A stretch of 64,000 bases of DNA from Albugo candida (GCA_905220665.1 CAJNAR010000039.1:16231-80230), one strand, 5' to 3'; numbered from the stretch's first letter, positions 33,730 to 44,330 are shown. Numbers and translations are program-made. Notes: generated by a model not told the origin, from the sequence alone.

Positions 33730-33990
33730 TGCAATAAGCAAAGAGGGGGTGTACTTATAGAAGTTGCACTCTTCGAGGTTTCTCATGGCCTCGATCGGTA
33801 AATTTCCCGGTCGTGCATGCCAAATATTTTGACTTATCAGTTGAGCTCCATTTCCGACCACTTCACTCGCTGCTGCTGATTCCAACGTATCACAGTCCAG
33901 CACAAACAACTTACCCTTTTGGTCCACTTGAGTCACCACTTCTTTGTCATTCTTAATCACACATGTCTTATTGATGATGGTCACATGCAA
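33730..33990 (-). pseudogene. Copia-2 GAG-pre-integrase (right part)
   Basis: Minus-strand frame with NIWHARPGNLPIEAMRNLEE, the usual LWHxRLGH zinc-binding start of this domain, altered at GN. The frame runs on into Tc1-B, which truncates it at about 33729. A second pre-integrase start exists at 29400. Confidence 0.75.
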
Positions 33991-34265
33991 ACCTTTTGTA
34001 GAAAATGCACTAATGAAAAAAGTCTACGATCCAGCTTCGGTACGTATAAGCTATCTTCAGTACGACTTGGATTCTTGTTCTTAAGCCCAACACGAATTGT
34101 TCCAATTGCATCAGCAGTCACTGACTCCCCATTCGCAGCTGAAATTCTAACAGACTTGTCCAAAGAGCGAATCTTCACAAACTCATCTCGAGATGGGCAC
34201 ATGTGACTACTCGCACCACTGTCGAGTAGCCAATCATCCGAACCATGTTTGCCAACTGTAAACAA
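33981..34265 (-). pseudogene. Copia-2 protease
   Basis: Contains DWLLDSGASSHMC, an intact aspartic protease signature, and SLYVPKLDRRLFSLVHFL, the conserved YVPxLxxNLLS block. It is preceded by a zinc knuckle. This segment itself is undamaged apart from frame changes at its ends. Confidence 0.85.
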
Positions 34266-34987
34266 TGGTTCGTTATTCTTCTTCTTAACTGGGTTCTTCC
34301 AACAATGTTTGTTCTTGTGTCCGTACCTGTTGCAAATAAAACATTTCCCCGGGAACTTGTTTCTTGATTTCTTCGACCAATTACCAGTGCTCCTGAAGTT
34401 CTTGCTGCCTTCGAAGCGACTTCATCTTTCCCTTATAAGCATTGCCTTCCTATTCATGACGAAGCATCTCCTTGGAATAGGTCGATGCCTTGCATTTTTT
34501 CTATGATCTTATGATCTGTTCGTATTCATCCGACAAATTTCCAAGCAAAATCACGAGCTGCTCATCGCGCAAAAGTTTATCACCGATGGATTGCATTGTC
34601 ATGCACAACTCATCAAAACTGAGAAAATGTTTCACCACATGTCTCCTTTCTGCATTTTGAACTCATGAAGCTGCCGACGCATCTTTATCCGATTGTGAAT
34701 GCTCTGCGGAGAAAAAACTCTTCAAAATCTCTCATGATTCTGCAGTCATTCCTGCGTTCCGGACCGTGGTTTGGAAACCTGGGCTTATCATGGTACATGG
34801 TCCACAAATTTGCGAAGGCCTTCATAATATTGAATTTTCATTGTGACGCGCTGAAGTGTTCTCCGCTCGGCGCCTTCATTGCGTCGATGTGTTTGAGTAG
34901 GAATTCTTGTCGAGATTCATCCGAGCGCTTAACTCCCATACGAAGTAATTTTCCTCGCTAAGAGCATCGTTCCCCTCAGCTGTATTT
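34266..34987 (-). pseudogene. Copia-2 gag
   Basis: The C-terminal zinc knuckle is complete: C-F-I-C-N-R-Y-G-H-K-N-K-H-C at about 34300-34341 (minus), a CX2CX4HX4C pattern that binds RNA. The preceding gag core (34400-34980) is in fragmented frames, with only short recognisable pieces, and no full-length frame remains. Confidence 0.7.
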
Positions 34988-34999
34988 GGACTTGTAACC
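34988..34999 (-). other. Copia-2 primer-binding site, degraded
   Basis: GGACTTGTAACC directly against the LTR, matching nine of twelve positions of the initiator tRNA-Met anticodon-arm site seen in Copia-1 and Copia-4. Confidence 0.55.
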
Positions 35000-35209
35000 T
35001 GTAGATGTGAATGATTCGCAGAGGGAGAACTCTACATACAACACCGGGTATTGAATGAAAAATGGGATTAACCTTAAAACCTATACATGCACTTAGCTCG
35101 AGAGAAGCGACCTAGAATATTCTCCTGGAGCTCTTTCTTCTTTAATTACACTACAACAGCTGCTCAAGAACGAAGGCGTCGATCCTCAGAAACAATGACA
35201 ATCATGTCA
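35000..35209 (-). repeat. Copia-2 LTR (right)
   Basis: About 210 bp, TGTAGATGTG to CATGTCA, related to 26490-26707. Confidence 0.8.
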
Positions 35210-35390
35210 GCACGATGCTTAACGGTTCACAGGAGCTTCATCGCCAACAGGATGTTCACCTATCGCCCACCACTCCTTATTGACAACTAAGCTCCGTCAT
35301 TGACATTTTTTTATGGCGTGAATTTAGCCAGATTTAGATCTGCTGTGAGAAAGAAGGCGTACTCTGACAATTTTTAGTATTCGACATCAC

Positions 35391-35434
35391 CCATCAGCTA
35401 ATCACCTGTTCACCATCAGCTAATCACCTGTTCA
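35391..35434. repeat. 22-bp tandem duplication
   Basis: Two exact copies of CCATCAGCTAATCACCTGTT followed by CA, at 35391-35412 and 35413-35434, upstream of the small secreted protein gene. Confidence 0.95.
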
Positions 35435-35631
35435 AATACTCTATACCATTACCCCGTTATTATACACCTGATCTTCTGTTGGTTGACCTTCCCTTTACGC
35501 ATTTGACTTGGTCGAGAACGCTTTAGGCTATTCTTTGACCAAGCTCAAAATGGTCGTCGATGTACGACGAGTATATAATTGAAACACCCCCTGTTGTCAT
35601 ATTATCATCGGTAACGTGAGATAACTACGGA

Positions 35632-35876
35632 ATGTTTACAAGAAGTCTGTTGCTTGCCGGGTTGATTCTTTGCTTCGTAAATGGTCTTACCAAGAATGCC
35701 TGTTAGGACTAGCGCAATGATCCTTTCGGTCATTATCCATTTGAATGTTAGTAGGATATTGCGGTGATTGTATATTCTATTCAGTAAAATGTGACTTTAA
35801 CGAGGATGCGATATTTGCCAATCTCGAATGTCTTCACTTAATGATGCACAGGACGCTGTCACCATTTTTGTTCTAG
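35632..35876 (+). CDS. Candidate small secreted cysteine-containing protein
   Basis: Predicted 64-residue protein from two exons, 35632-35701 and 35752-35876. Exon 1 encodes a clear signal peptide: MFTR, a hydrophobic core of about 13 residues (SLLLAGLILCFV), and a likely cleavage after VNG at residue 18. A 50-bp intron (GTTAGG donor at 35702, TTAG acceptor ending 35751) splits a Leu codon. Its removal joins exon 2 in frame, giving C-x-x-C (CGDC), then C after six residues, one further Cys near the C-terminus, and TAG at 35874-35876. Unspliced, the frame stops after 24 codons, so no long frame is visible. The intron size fits the kinesin introns. A TATATAA sequence lies about 60 bp upstream. 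No family is recognised. Location in a repeat-rich region and small size recall oomycete secreted proteins, but function is unknown. Confidence 0.5.
35702..35751 (+). other. Intron of the small secreted protein gene (50 bp)
   Basis: GTTAGG at the 5' end and GAATGTTAG at the 3' end. Contains several stops in the exon 1 frame. Confidence 0.5.
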
Positions 35877-37606
35877 ACACCGCCTTCACTATGGCATTTT
35901 TCTTCTCATGATCGCCTTGATCCCTAAGCTAATGTCAAAACAGGTATCAATGAAAGTTTATTTGATTAAACGAGACAAACTTGGGTCTATAATAGTCGTA
36001 AAAAATGACCTTGGTAATCATAGATTCTCGCTGATGGTGCTTCGCTGGCAAGGCTGACATCAGACTCTCAAAAAATTCTTGCGGAGTGCGACTCTCAATG
36101 AGGCCCCTTACTATCGAAATGAGCTCCGGTTCGTATTCTATTTACTGTAGATCGCATGTTCTGCTTACCACGATAAAAAGTGATCCACAAATCACGATAC
36201 CTTGTACTGTACTTGCTGTAGACATTAGTATTCTTTGCGCTTACACTTTCTGCAATCGGCAGAAATTTACATCAAGATCAATTGGTTGGTATGAGCATTA
36301 ATTAATTAATGTGCTTCTTTATTATTGAATCTCCTTTTTCGACGTCATCACAACCTTGCTTACATATTACTGCATGATACTCCCTTTCGACGAACAATCT
36401 CATGAGCACTGATTAAATCGACTCCATGCATGCTCCATTCGAGTTTTGTGTGATTGGATCATAGTCATCACATGAAGTTACTTACAGCACCAGGGAGTAT
36501 TTCTACTCTTCAACAAATACTTAACGTCAACGTGTCGTCGCTACTTTGCTGAACTGAATTATATGCTTCTCATGACTGCTCCCTACCTTTCCCGAAGTCG
36601 CACTGCTGATTTTGTAGATTTGACCGATAGTGGAAGCAGTTCAAGACCAACAAGTCCTTGACAAGCTTGAGAGCTGATTCGTTAATCCTGTGCTACTGAC
36701 AATCAACCTGTGCTGTGTGCTGGTCATTGTCGGAATGACATTCAGTATTTTTCTCTACTTTATTCTCCTTAAAAGGTTTCATCTTCGCGTTGGATTCGAG
36801 CACACAATAGTTGATATCCGTCGCGCTTGATTTATGCTTATTTTTAGGAATTAGCGTCTAATTTATACAATATTGACATCCCTAGTCCACCTATCTGCAG
36901 TTCGAAGCCTTACGCAGGGCTCGATGTTCCGTTTGGAGACCTACTCTATGTTTTATATAGAACCCTACCCTAATTCTCTCCTTATTTGTTCAAATCATTA
37001 GGGCTCGAGACGTGTTATGTTCATAGTATTGCGATATATTTATATATCCATCGTATTATTGCTGAGATTCAATACTGGTCAGCGCTCGACTTCAGCACTG
37101 TGTATCCTTTACTCCGTTTATTACGTCAGGTTAATCAGGGCTGGTTTCACAAGCAGCCCTAGCATGTCGCTTGATTTCCTAGTTGCAATCCTATCTTCAC
37201 GGTGTGAGAAATGAGCTTTCACAAAACGACACAAATATGACTCCCTGAATGGGTTGGAATCCTTAGACACACATGACATCGTCTGCTAGCGATTTGGCAA
37301 AATGAGAGCAATTTTAGGTGTAGTGACCTTGATATAATATCAGAATTGTCTTTTGCCTGGTAGAGAATTCAAGGTTGGTTAGAGGGTAAGCTTACATGCC
37401 AAACGATTGACTTGTGGAGGACGAGGAGTACAAATATGCCTTGATTACCCGCCGTGTTGACAACCGATACCAACCTCTTCAGCTTGAATACTTACAGGGA
37501 TAAATCCCTCCCTCTTGACGTAAGCGGCTATCCATTTATGCCCGTACCTACCAAATTTGGTACTGTCGAGGTGTTCGTAAAAAAGAATAAGTGTTTTATT
37601 ATGGGA
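35877..37606. other. No certain gene
   Basis: Two short stretches read like protein: 36086-36301 (Cys-containing, 71 codons) and about 36493-36663, which follows an ACTTACAG acceptor-like site and includes LLMTAPYLSRSRTADFVDL. I could not join them into a model or name a family. Confidence 0.35.
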
Positions 37607-38017
37607 TTTGGTATAGCCACACCGCCTACCTCAAATGAGAACACCGGTATCGTTACATCCCCTAAATATTCTAAATTATTGGGAAACGGTATCGCCACAC
37701 ACCCTAAATTTTGAATGTCTCTCACTTCACTTATGTGTCGCTCCTAAAATAGGTGATGCTGGAAGGTTGAAAGGACGTCGTCTTAGCGTCTAGAAATTAA
37801 CCATTGATACGGAATCAAAAATACGATTGTACAGCTGTACTTAATTGGACGCAAAGTATCATTAGTACGAAAACGAAAAGTAGGAATGAAGAAATGGATC
37901 TTGATGGCAACTATAATAAATAGCAGGATATAATTTCTGAAACAACGTGTGATAGGTATCAGGGGGTTTGATGATACCGGTGTTCTCATTTAAGTTAGGG
38001 TATGTAGCTACACCAAA
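37607..38017. repeat. Inverted-repeat unit, possible small MITE
   Basis: The left arm starts TTTGGTATAGCCACA near 37607 and the right arm is the complement of TTTGGTGTAGCTACA ending at 38017. The arms match imperfectly for about 50 bp, including the exact shared run AATGAGAACACCGGTATC. Inside the left arm the motif GGTATnGCCACAC...CCCTAAAT recurs at about 37610, 37647 and 37688. It ends 13 bp before the Gypsy-2 LTR. No target duplication was found. Confidence 0.5.
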
Positions 38018-38030
38018 AGGGCTGTGTGAC

Positions 38031-38236
38031 TGTACCGGATTCCTTTATTATCGGAAGGTCCTTAGTTCGCTACCCTGCCTTCAAGCCTCTCCTCCTAGCA
38101 TGAATCCTGCTTAAGTCAGCCATATGACGCTGTAAGAACACGGTTTACTTGCGCAAGATATAAAGTATATGTGATTCGGATGATGAGATGTATGTCTATC
38201 CATGAGGAATATGTTCTTCACATATTCATCATGACA
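38031..38236 (-). repeat. Gypsy-2 LTR (left)
   Basis: Shares GGTCCTTAGTTCGCTAC, GTCATATGA-like, TAATTCGGATGATGA-like and CATGACA blocks, in order, with 46135-46340. Confidence 0.8.
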
Positions 38237-38410
38237 TCTTCCGGACATGATTTCGCGCTGGAGTTGATTGAGAAGTTCCGACCAAAATGCGAAACTTGAT
38301 TGATCTCCTTCCCATATTTTCAAGTGATATCATACTCTGGATAACCATGACATAAACAAGCCATTGGCGCTGATCCTAGTACTATCAAAAAATCAATAGT
38401 TTGTCCACGA
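38237..38410 (-). pseudogene. Gypsy-2 chromodomain-like C-terminus (before the foldback insertion)
   Basis: Minus-strand reading gives HGYPEYDIT, one stop, then KYGKEI. This resembles the GYP/H-E-x-D-x-T-W-E core of chromodomains that end the integrases of some Gypsy elements and steer insertion to marked chromatin. The Trp is replaced by the stop. The foldback element interrupts the segment at 38418. Confidence 0.5.
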
Positions 38411-38418
38411 TAAATAAT

Positions 38419-39368
38419 GGGAATTACTACTTCCACCCACGGCGTGACTTTTTCACCAATCAGATTACGGCGTAATTTCCACCCAAGTTTCTTACTATTT
38501 CCACCCACCTTTTTATGATAGGGGCACTTCACTCAGAAGTTTTGATTGGTAGACCCACCCTGGATGCATATAATCTGCCATGAGTGGCCTGACACCAGGT
38601 GTATTGAAAATCCGCTATTCGTGTCGCATCCGTAAGAGATAATTTAGAGTACCTTTTTTCAGTCCAAAGAATTCTGCTAGAGCTTTCGCAAACGTGCACT
38701 CGATTGCACCACAGGGCACTTCGGAATTCGGGCGATGCATACAAGCGGTATAGCGGCATAAAGAGGACAAGTTCACTGAAAGCAGCTACGTGCAAGATCT
38801 GGAGACGATAGCCCATCCCATAACAGTACAGCCGCAGGGCGTCTGTGCGCTTGAAAACCGGCATAAACAAGTTACAAATGTATTTACAAGTTATTTTAAT
38901 TTTCTGTCGTGTTACAAGACATACGGCAAAAGTCCGCTGTCGTTATTAGTCCAATTCTCAGACCAGACTGAACGTACTTTTAACTTTTAAAAAGTTTCTC
39001 GCAGGATGTAGTAGATAGACGACATATGATGGCGATCCGTAGATGCGTACTTTACTGTTTGCGAACGACGCGGTACAACGAAAAGCATGATAAAGTTAGC
39101 TGATCTAGAATTGGGATTCTAGAAAGGTGTGCAACTATGAGTTCTGATACCTTCGATCGGCGTGCAGGACTGTGAAACTGTAGCCATAGAGTGAAAAGTT
39201 GATTGGAAATAAAGCCGTAATTTGATTGGTCAGAAAGTCACGACGTGGGTGGAAATAGCAACTCCCTAGTAAAAAAACTTGGGTGGAAAATAACGCCGTA
39301 ATCTGATTGGTGAAAAAGTCACGCAGTGGGTGGAAATAGCAAAATGTTGGGTGGAAATAGCAATTACC
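38419..39368. mobile_element. 950-bp foldback element with 8-bp target duplication
   Basis: The ends are GGGAATTACTACTTCCACCC (left) and the complement of GGTAATTGCTATTTCCACCC (right), flanked by an exact 8-bp duplication TAAATAAT (38411-38418 and 39369-39376). Long inverted arms share GTGACTTTTTCACCAATCAG and ATTACGGCG. The right arm holds two or three CTATTTCCACCCA-spaced subunits (39190-39368), the left arm about two (38420-38520). The interior has no transposase-like frame, so it is non-autonomous. Eight-bp duplications occur in the hAT, P and Merlin superfamilies, and GG-starting ends are reported for Merlin. The superfamily is undecided. Confidence 0.85.
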
Positions 39369-39376
39369 TAAATAAT

Positions 39377-40249
39377 TGGTGATCTGTATCGTACGTACCA
39401 ATAGACGCGGACTTCAATATTGGTCTCATTCCAGAATTCCTTGGTCTTGGCGCCTAAATTGTCAAAAGCTCGACGTTGAACGTTGGATGTAAACGAATAG
39501 CTTCAAAGGTAGACGGACCTACAGAAACGTTTTGACCAATCATCTTGATGATGCGGAATGGTTCGATTCGTCTTGTAGCAAGTTTAGACTATATTTCGAC
39601 TCCACCGGCCATGCAGAATCTTCCGCGTAGATAGTATTCAGGAGAGCTGAATCTCCATCGTTAAAGATGGCTTCTCGACATGTTTTCTTCGTAATACTGT
39701 TTCTGCCAAGCTTGCAAGGCAAATGAATTTTCTCGAGCGAGTTCAATTAACGGCTTTCGGTCGTTCAAAAACTTTGTGCATTATCTGCAATTGATATATT
39801 TTACAGCACATTTGACAACTCATTTTGTGTAATTGAGTATGGTTAACGACCCGTATCAATCTGAAACGGAGAAAAAAAAGCTTGTCGACGTGCTAATAAG
39901 TGTTGCGTGTGCCTACTCTATGTGACTCAAATGATGAACCCAATCAATCCCATTGTACGAAAACAAGCAACTTGATGCATCTTCAAGCACCAAGTTATGG
40001 CAATCGATTTGGCCATCTCTCTGAGCTCGATGTGCAGTCGTCATGCTCAATTTCACTCCTATCACTTGCATAAGTGATCTCCAAATTTAGAGGTAAATCT
40101 TCGATCCTTGTCACTTATGATAACGTGCGGTGATCCGTGTAGCGTATGACTCCATCATGAACATCTAAGCCGCTTCTGCGGCTTCTAACCTCGTTTAGGC
40201 TGGTATGCAGCTCCCACGTTTAAAAAAATTATCCCAATCCTTCATAATT
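39377..40249 (-). pseudogene. Gypsy-2 integrase, C-terminal half
   Basis: From right to left: GSPHVIISDKDRRFTSKFGD (second catalytic Asp, 40068-40136), LSMTTAHRAQRDGQIDCHNL with the region of the catalytic Glu altered (GQTE usually, here GQID), LEDASSCLF, AHATLISTSTSFFSPFQIDT, then the C-terminal SKLATRRIEPFRII and IRLHPTFNVELL (39480-39600). Single stops interrupt it. The first catalytic Asp lies on the other side of LINE C. Confidence 0.85.
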
Positions 40250-40263
40250 GAGTCACATCCTTT

Positions 40264-42390
40264 CCGTTCGGCCAGAAACCAACTCATTCGATGATTATTT
40301 CAACTCTCGACAAGCGTTTTTACGATGGGTTTGGTGTATGGTTTCGAAGGGCAAGAACTGGTCGTGGTCGACTACTGGTTGCGCAGACGATGATTTTATC
40401 ACGGCTGTGGCATTATACAATGCACGTAGACATATCAGCAGTAACTATCCGACAGTGGCAATCGATGTTAAATCGATTTGTGCTTGGTCGGAAACACAAA
40501 AAAGATTTAACACATGTTCACCTACTCAGCAAAGAATTTTTATATCTTCGCCGACAAGATGGTGGACTACAAGTTCCTTTTTTGGTGGGACGAATAAAGC
40601 TACAACGTATTCAATTCCTTCAGCAGTTCGCATCCGATGCGTCAACAATTATTCCTGCGAATTGGACAACTGCTTCGACGGAATTATTACAACTTATCCA
40701 ACCTTCCTTTGGACCTCACAAGCCGATGGATATATTCACCATCGCATCAAATCGACATGGGAAAATGGTTCAATGGGAGAGCATATCGTCATGGTGGAAA
40801 CACGCATTTGAAATGTGGCATCAGATGAATTGGAGCATTTCAATATCAGATTTAAATGTTTCACAACGCCGTCAGTACTACATGGAACAGCCGATGTGGT
40901 TTCACTGCGACCAAAAATTACATTACGAAGCTGCTACTCGCCATCCGAATACGGAGAACGTTTGGTACAATCTTGGTATGGCGGACGAACCAAATCGCAC
41001 ATTTCGAAAAACGTTTGCTACACTTTTCGACGTTCGAAGTTTGCAAGACTTTTTTCGTGAAAGCGACACATGGCCAACGAAGGAAGATTTCGTCGCCAAC
41101 TATCACAACGACGAAGAGCTGAACACATCGGATATGGCTGGAGAAAAGTTGCTGAGTCGACTTTACAATGAAGTCACTTAGATTCTCCAGCGTATCCACT
41201 CGACGATTGGTCTCATCGTTTGGATTATACCAACCACAAGTGGCAGATCATTTTATGGGGAAGTAAAAACCAAAGAAAGCAAACATTATTTTCCATCTAT
41301 TTCACGCGCAAAACTCTCACGAATCGTCTGGAAACCTCCCGAACCAGCCAAGAGCCATCCGATGTCGACACATTGGTCACCACGGGAGAGATCGAACGCA
41401 TTGGATTCAGAACGAGTTCGAACTTTTATGGCTACATCACGGCATCTTCGAAAACGTGTATTACCAATTTTTGAGGATTTACAATTTCATCTAGCCTTTC
41501 GGATGCTGCCAGTTCGATCTCGTTTCTGGTTCTTAAAGGATATTAAGCCCGGCATTATATTGTGCACGCAGCCTTCTTCTGGGGCAGTGCAATCCGATCA
41601 ACATCTCTTTCTAGAGTGCGATCACACGGCACAGTTATGAAAAGAGTTACTCCCTAGTTGGGATCAGTTTTTCTCCTTTCGACCAGGTTGGACGCATATT
41701 GCATGTGCAATCGTACCAACACTACGGTCGGATTGGAAAGATTATCAGCAATTATATCGGATGTATGGCTTGCATTGCAAGCGGTGACAGCGCACTTCGT
41801 CTGGACAGATCGGAATCGCGTTTGTTCGATCAGCGATCAGCAACTCCGACAGTTCCAGCACTTTCCGTCATTTACACCACTTTTAGTGTACACGTTCGGT
41901 ACTTTCGAAGACAGTGTTACGACCAAGACGAACGCAGTCGGCTTGCAAAGGTGCTGGACCAACTAGAACAGCAAGGATCATTTGGTGGATTTTTCAGAAG
42001 CCGAAGATCATTACTGCGGGTACGGCACAGGCGAGCGGAAAGGCAAGTGCAACTCGGGTCCTAGTCCTAGTTGGCTGGTTATGTTCACCGTAGTGTGGCG
42101 CACACCAGTTTGCAAACCACGGTACTTTTGGACCGTTTTTACAACTTTACAAACTTACCACTTCACAACTTTACAACTTTCAACATCTATCCGTTACACG
42201 ATGGACACACTCTCTCTCGTACTGTAGTGGTGAACGCTACCGCACTGCAGAACTAGCAACGAGGGACATTTTATCATCTCTTACAGGTATTTTACGAAAC
42301 GTTTAATATATGTATATATGTTATTTAAGATAGCCTAGGCAACTAGAGAAGTCAGTTAGTCTAATTCTAGTAATATAGACACCTTCAACT
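40264..42390 (+). mobile_element. LINE C, 5'-truncated non-LTR retrotransposon
   Basis: A plus-strand copy of the same family as LINE B, flanked by a near-exact 14-bp target duplication GAGTCACATCCTTT / GAGTCACATTCTTT (40250-40263, 42391-42404). It starts within the RT thumb (RFYDGFGVWFRRARTGRGRL) and ends with the family 3' terminus ATAGACACCTTCAACT. The insertion splits the Gypsy-2 integrase core. Confidence 0.9.
40291..42064 (+). pseudogene. LINE C ORF2 C-terminal part
   Basis: Frame 40291-41181 (296 codons) covers the region after the RT palm: MILSRLWHYTMHVDISA, LNRFVLGRKHKKDLTHVHL. Frames 41362-41640 and 41699-42064 continue with MLPVRSRFWFLKDIKPGII, HLFLECDHTAQL (the zf-RVT Cys/His cluster) and LDRSESRLFDQRSATPT. 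It aligns with the second half of the LINE B ORF2. Stops and frameshifts between the parts, and absence of the endonuclease and catalytic RT, make it dead. Confidence 0.85.
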
Positions 42391-42404
42391 GAGTCACATT
42401 CTTT

Positions 42405-43300
42405 TGAAACTGGTAAATCATCCACAAAGTCAATAGATACCACTTCCTAACCTTCTTTTGGAACTGACCTTATCGATCTTTTTGAACTTGCCGGATTTTC
42501 ATCTGATGCATGTTTTACATGTAGATACATATTTTATTACATCTTTTCTAGTATTGGCCAGTGATACCACTGTGCTCTCTTGTATCCATTGCGCTGGATT
42601 CTCGGATGGGTTGCTGGTGGTCCGTCGTGCGATTCGACGATTATGTTTTTGCCAATTTTGTAATTGTTTGGGGCACAAAAGCGTTTACCGTTGTGATCTG
42701 ATTGCAGATACACCAAGCCTTTCAACTTCACAAATTTGACGGTATCGTGTATTTCAGAGCCATTCCGTATAGCACTGAAATTAGGATCTGTATCATACGT
42801 CTCTTGAAACCTTTTTTAATTGACGTTCATAAATGCGTACTCACGATAGTAGTATCGATGATGTGAAACTGGTCCAACGTGTCCATGCTCTTCCGGTACC
42901 TGACGCACTCAAATATCAAGCGCCTTTCCCCGATTGTTCACATCGTCGAGGATCATGTGCATCGCAACATAATCGACGCATTCATTAGGTTGATGCTATC
43001 GAAAGTGACAACGACCAGCTGTACCACGTTAAAAACACATCTTTCCATACAAACAATGAAGGCTGCGAAGAAGTTTCGGGGGGCGTCACTAGACGGGATA
43101 ATGCGTCCGCATCAACGTTGTGTAACCCTTTGACGTGATGGAGAACTGAATCGAGCCAATTTCGGCGAGACCTTTGAATGATGCAGCATCCAACGACACG
43201 CAGAATTATCCGTATATGCATCGAATGGCCTAGTGGTGCCGCGAATTCTAGCTTGATGGTTGGTAACGTTTTCAGTGAGGGGCCAATGAATTTCATGCTG
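42405..43300 (-). pseudogene. Gypsy-2 RNase H end and integrase N-terminus
   Basis: Frame 42985-43296 contains LHHVKGLHNVDADALSRL, the hallmark end of the Gypsy RNase H. Frame 42537-42731 gives the H2C2 zinc finger area (KRFCAPNNYKIGKNI, HPRIQRNGYKRAQWYHWP). At about 42425-42460 the minus strand reads EVVSIDFVDDLPVSKE with the first integrase Asp; LINE C begins right after it. Confidence 0.8.
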
Positions 43301-44330
43301 GCCTAATTTGTTTGGATAAAACGCAATCCGATGTATGCGTCACCAAATTTTTGCAATGACACTGCAATAAGTGCGGGGTTTGATATCCTGAATCGTCATT
43401 GTAATAAAGAACTTGACAGAAAAGTCCGAAAACTTCAAAAAAGGCGCTTGTTGGAGTAAAATATAGACTGAGACACGCTTTCTTCTGGATAAGAGCCCAA
43501 TATCATTAATTATCCTGTTTCATGGGACGGCTGAGAGGTTATGCAAGCGTTGCAAAATCACAGACACATGCTAAGCCAAGAAAACTAAGTAGTCCATGCT
43601 TCAATCGTGGCGCATTCATTTGTCCAATCACAACGCTCTTCTTCGTGTCAATCGATTATTCTTGACCAGATACTGTGTGGCCGAGATTCAATTTCAGGTA
43701 GAACAAAGGGTCACTTATAACGATGTGCGTACAGGTCTTGATATCGTAAAACCTCTCCGAGTGCTCGAAAGTGCTCTCCATGTGCGGCTTGGTCCCTTAA
43801 AAAGATGCAAATGTCGTCCCAATACACGACAACAAAGGTGAATTTATCGTAAAAGATCGCATTAGTCGTGACCAGATGTCTGGCATATCTGATAAACTCT
43901 TTGTTTCAAAACACCTATTAATTGTTTCTTTGAGCGGTCAAAAATCTTCGTCCTGCCGTGAGTTGTTTGCGACTAGCATTTCATCGCATCCCTCAGGTTA
44001 ACCGATGACCGTAGATATCATGCTTCCTTGCATTTTTACAAATAGCTCGTTAATTTAGGGAAGGCGTATTTGAGGAATACGTGTCTGACTATGCACGTGC
44101 TGATAGTCAATAATATATCTGATTGATACCCAGGTATTCCCGGACCTGAGCCACTCTGATCGTTATGAAATGGATTATGTAACTGAATTCTTCTTGGGTG
44201 CCCCGAATGTATTAGAAACCAATGGCGGATTGGATACTTCGATCTATCACAAACGTATCTTGTCTGGGACAAACTCCTCGAATTCATCCTGGATAGGCGG
44301 CATACACCCTTAGGTTTATTCTGAACATCG
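43301..44330 (-). pseudogene. Gypsy-2 reverse transcriptase
   Basis: Recognised in pieces on the minus strand: SNPPLVSNTFGAPKKNS (about 44165-44225), the catalytic FVVVYWDDICIFLR (about 43800-43845), and FLGHTVSG-like NLGHTVSGQE (about 43670-43700). The catalytic box reads Y-W-D-D where Gypsy elements usually have Y-[LIV]-D-D. Many stops separate the pieces. Confidence 0.75.

Larger units (their letters stand above)
26490..35209 (-). mobile_element. Copia-2 retrotransposon, interrupted and possibly a mosaic
   Basis: Copia-type coding parts on the minus strand occur on both sides of a foreign block (about 29490-33729). Right side: LTR, gag with a perfect zinc knuckle, protease and a GAG-pre-integrase. 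Left side: another GAG-pre-integrase, integrase, RT, RNase H, LTR. The two end repeats (26490-26707 and 35000-35209) are clearly related but much more diverged than those of the other elements. With the two pre-integrase domains this raises the possibility of two related elements rather than one. No matching target duplication is seen. Confidence 0.75.

Noticed and set aside
32456..33731. Exact TA duplication at both ends of Tc1-B
   Set aside because: The right flank reads TG, so only the left TA is seen; the duplication is inferred, not claimed.
36421..36670. A spliced gene around 36493-36663
   Set aside because: An acceptor-like site and protein-like run are visible, but the upstream exon cannot be fixed and the minus strand is equally open.
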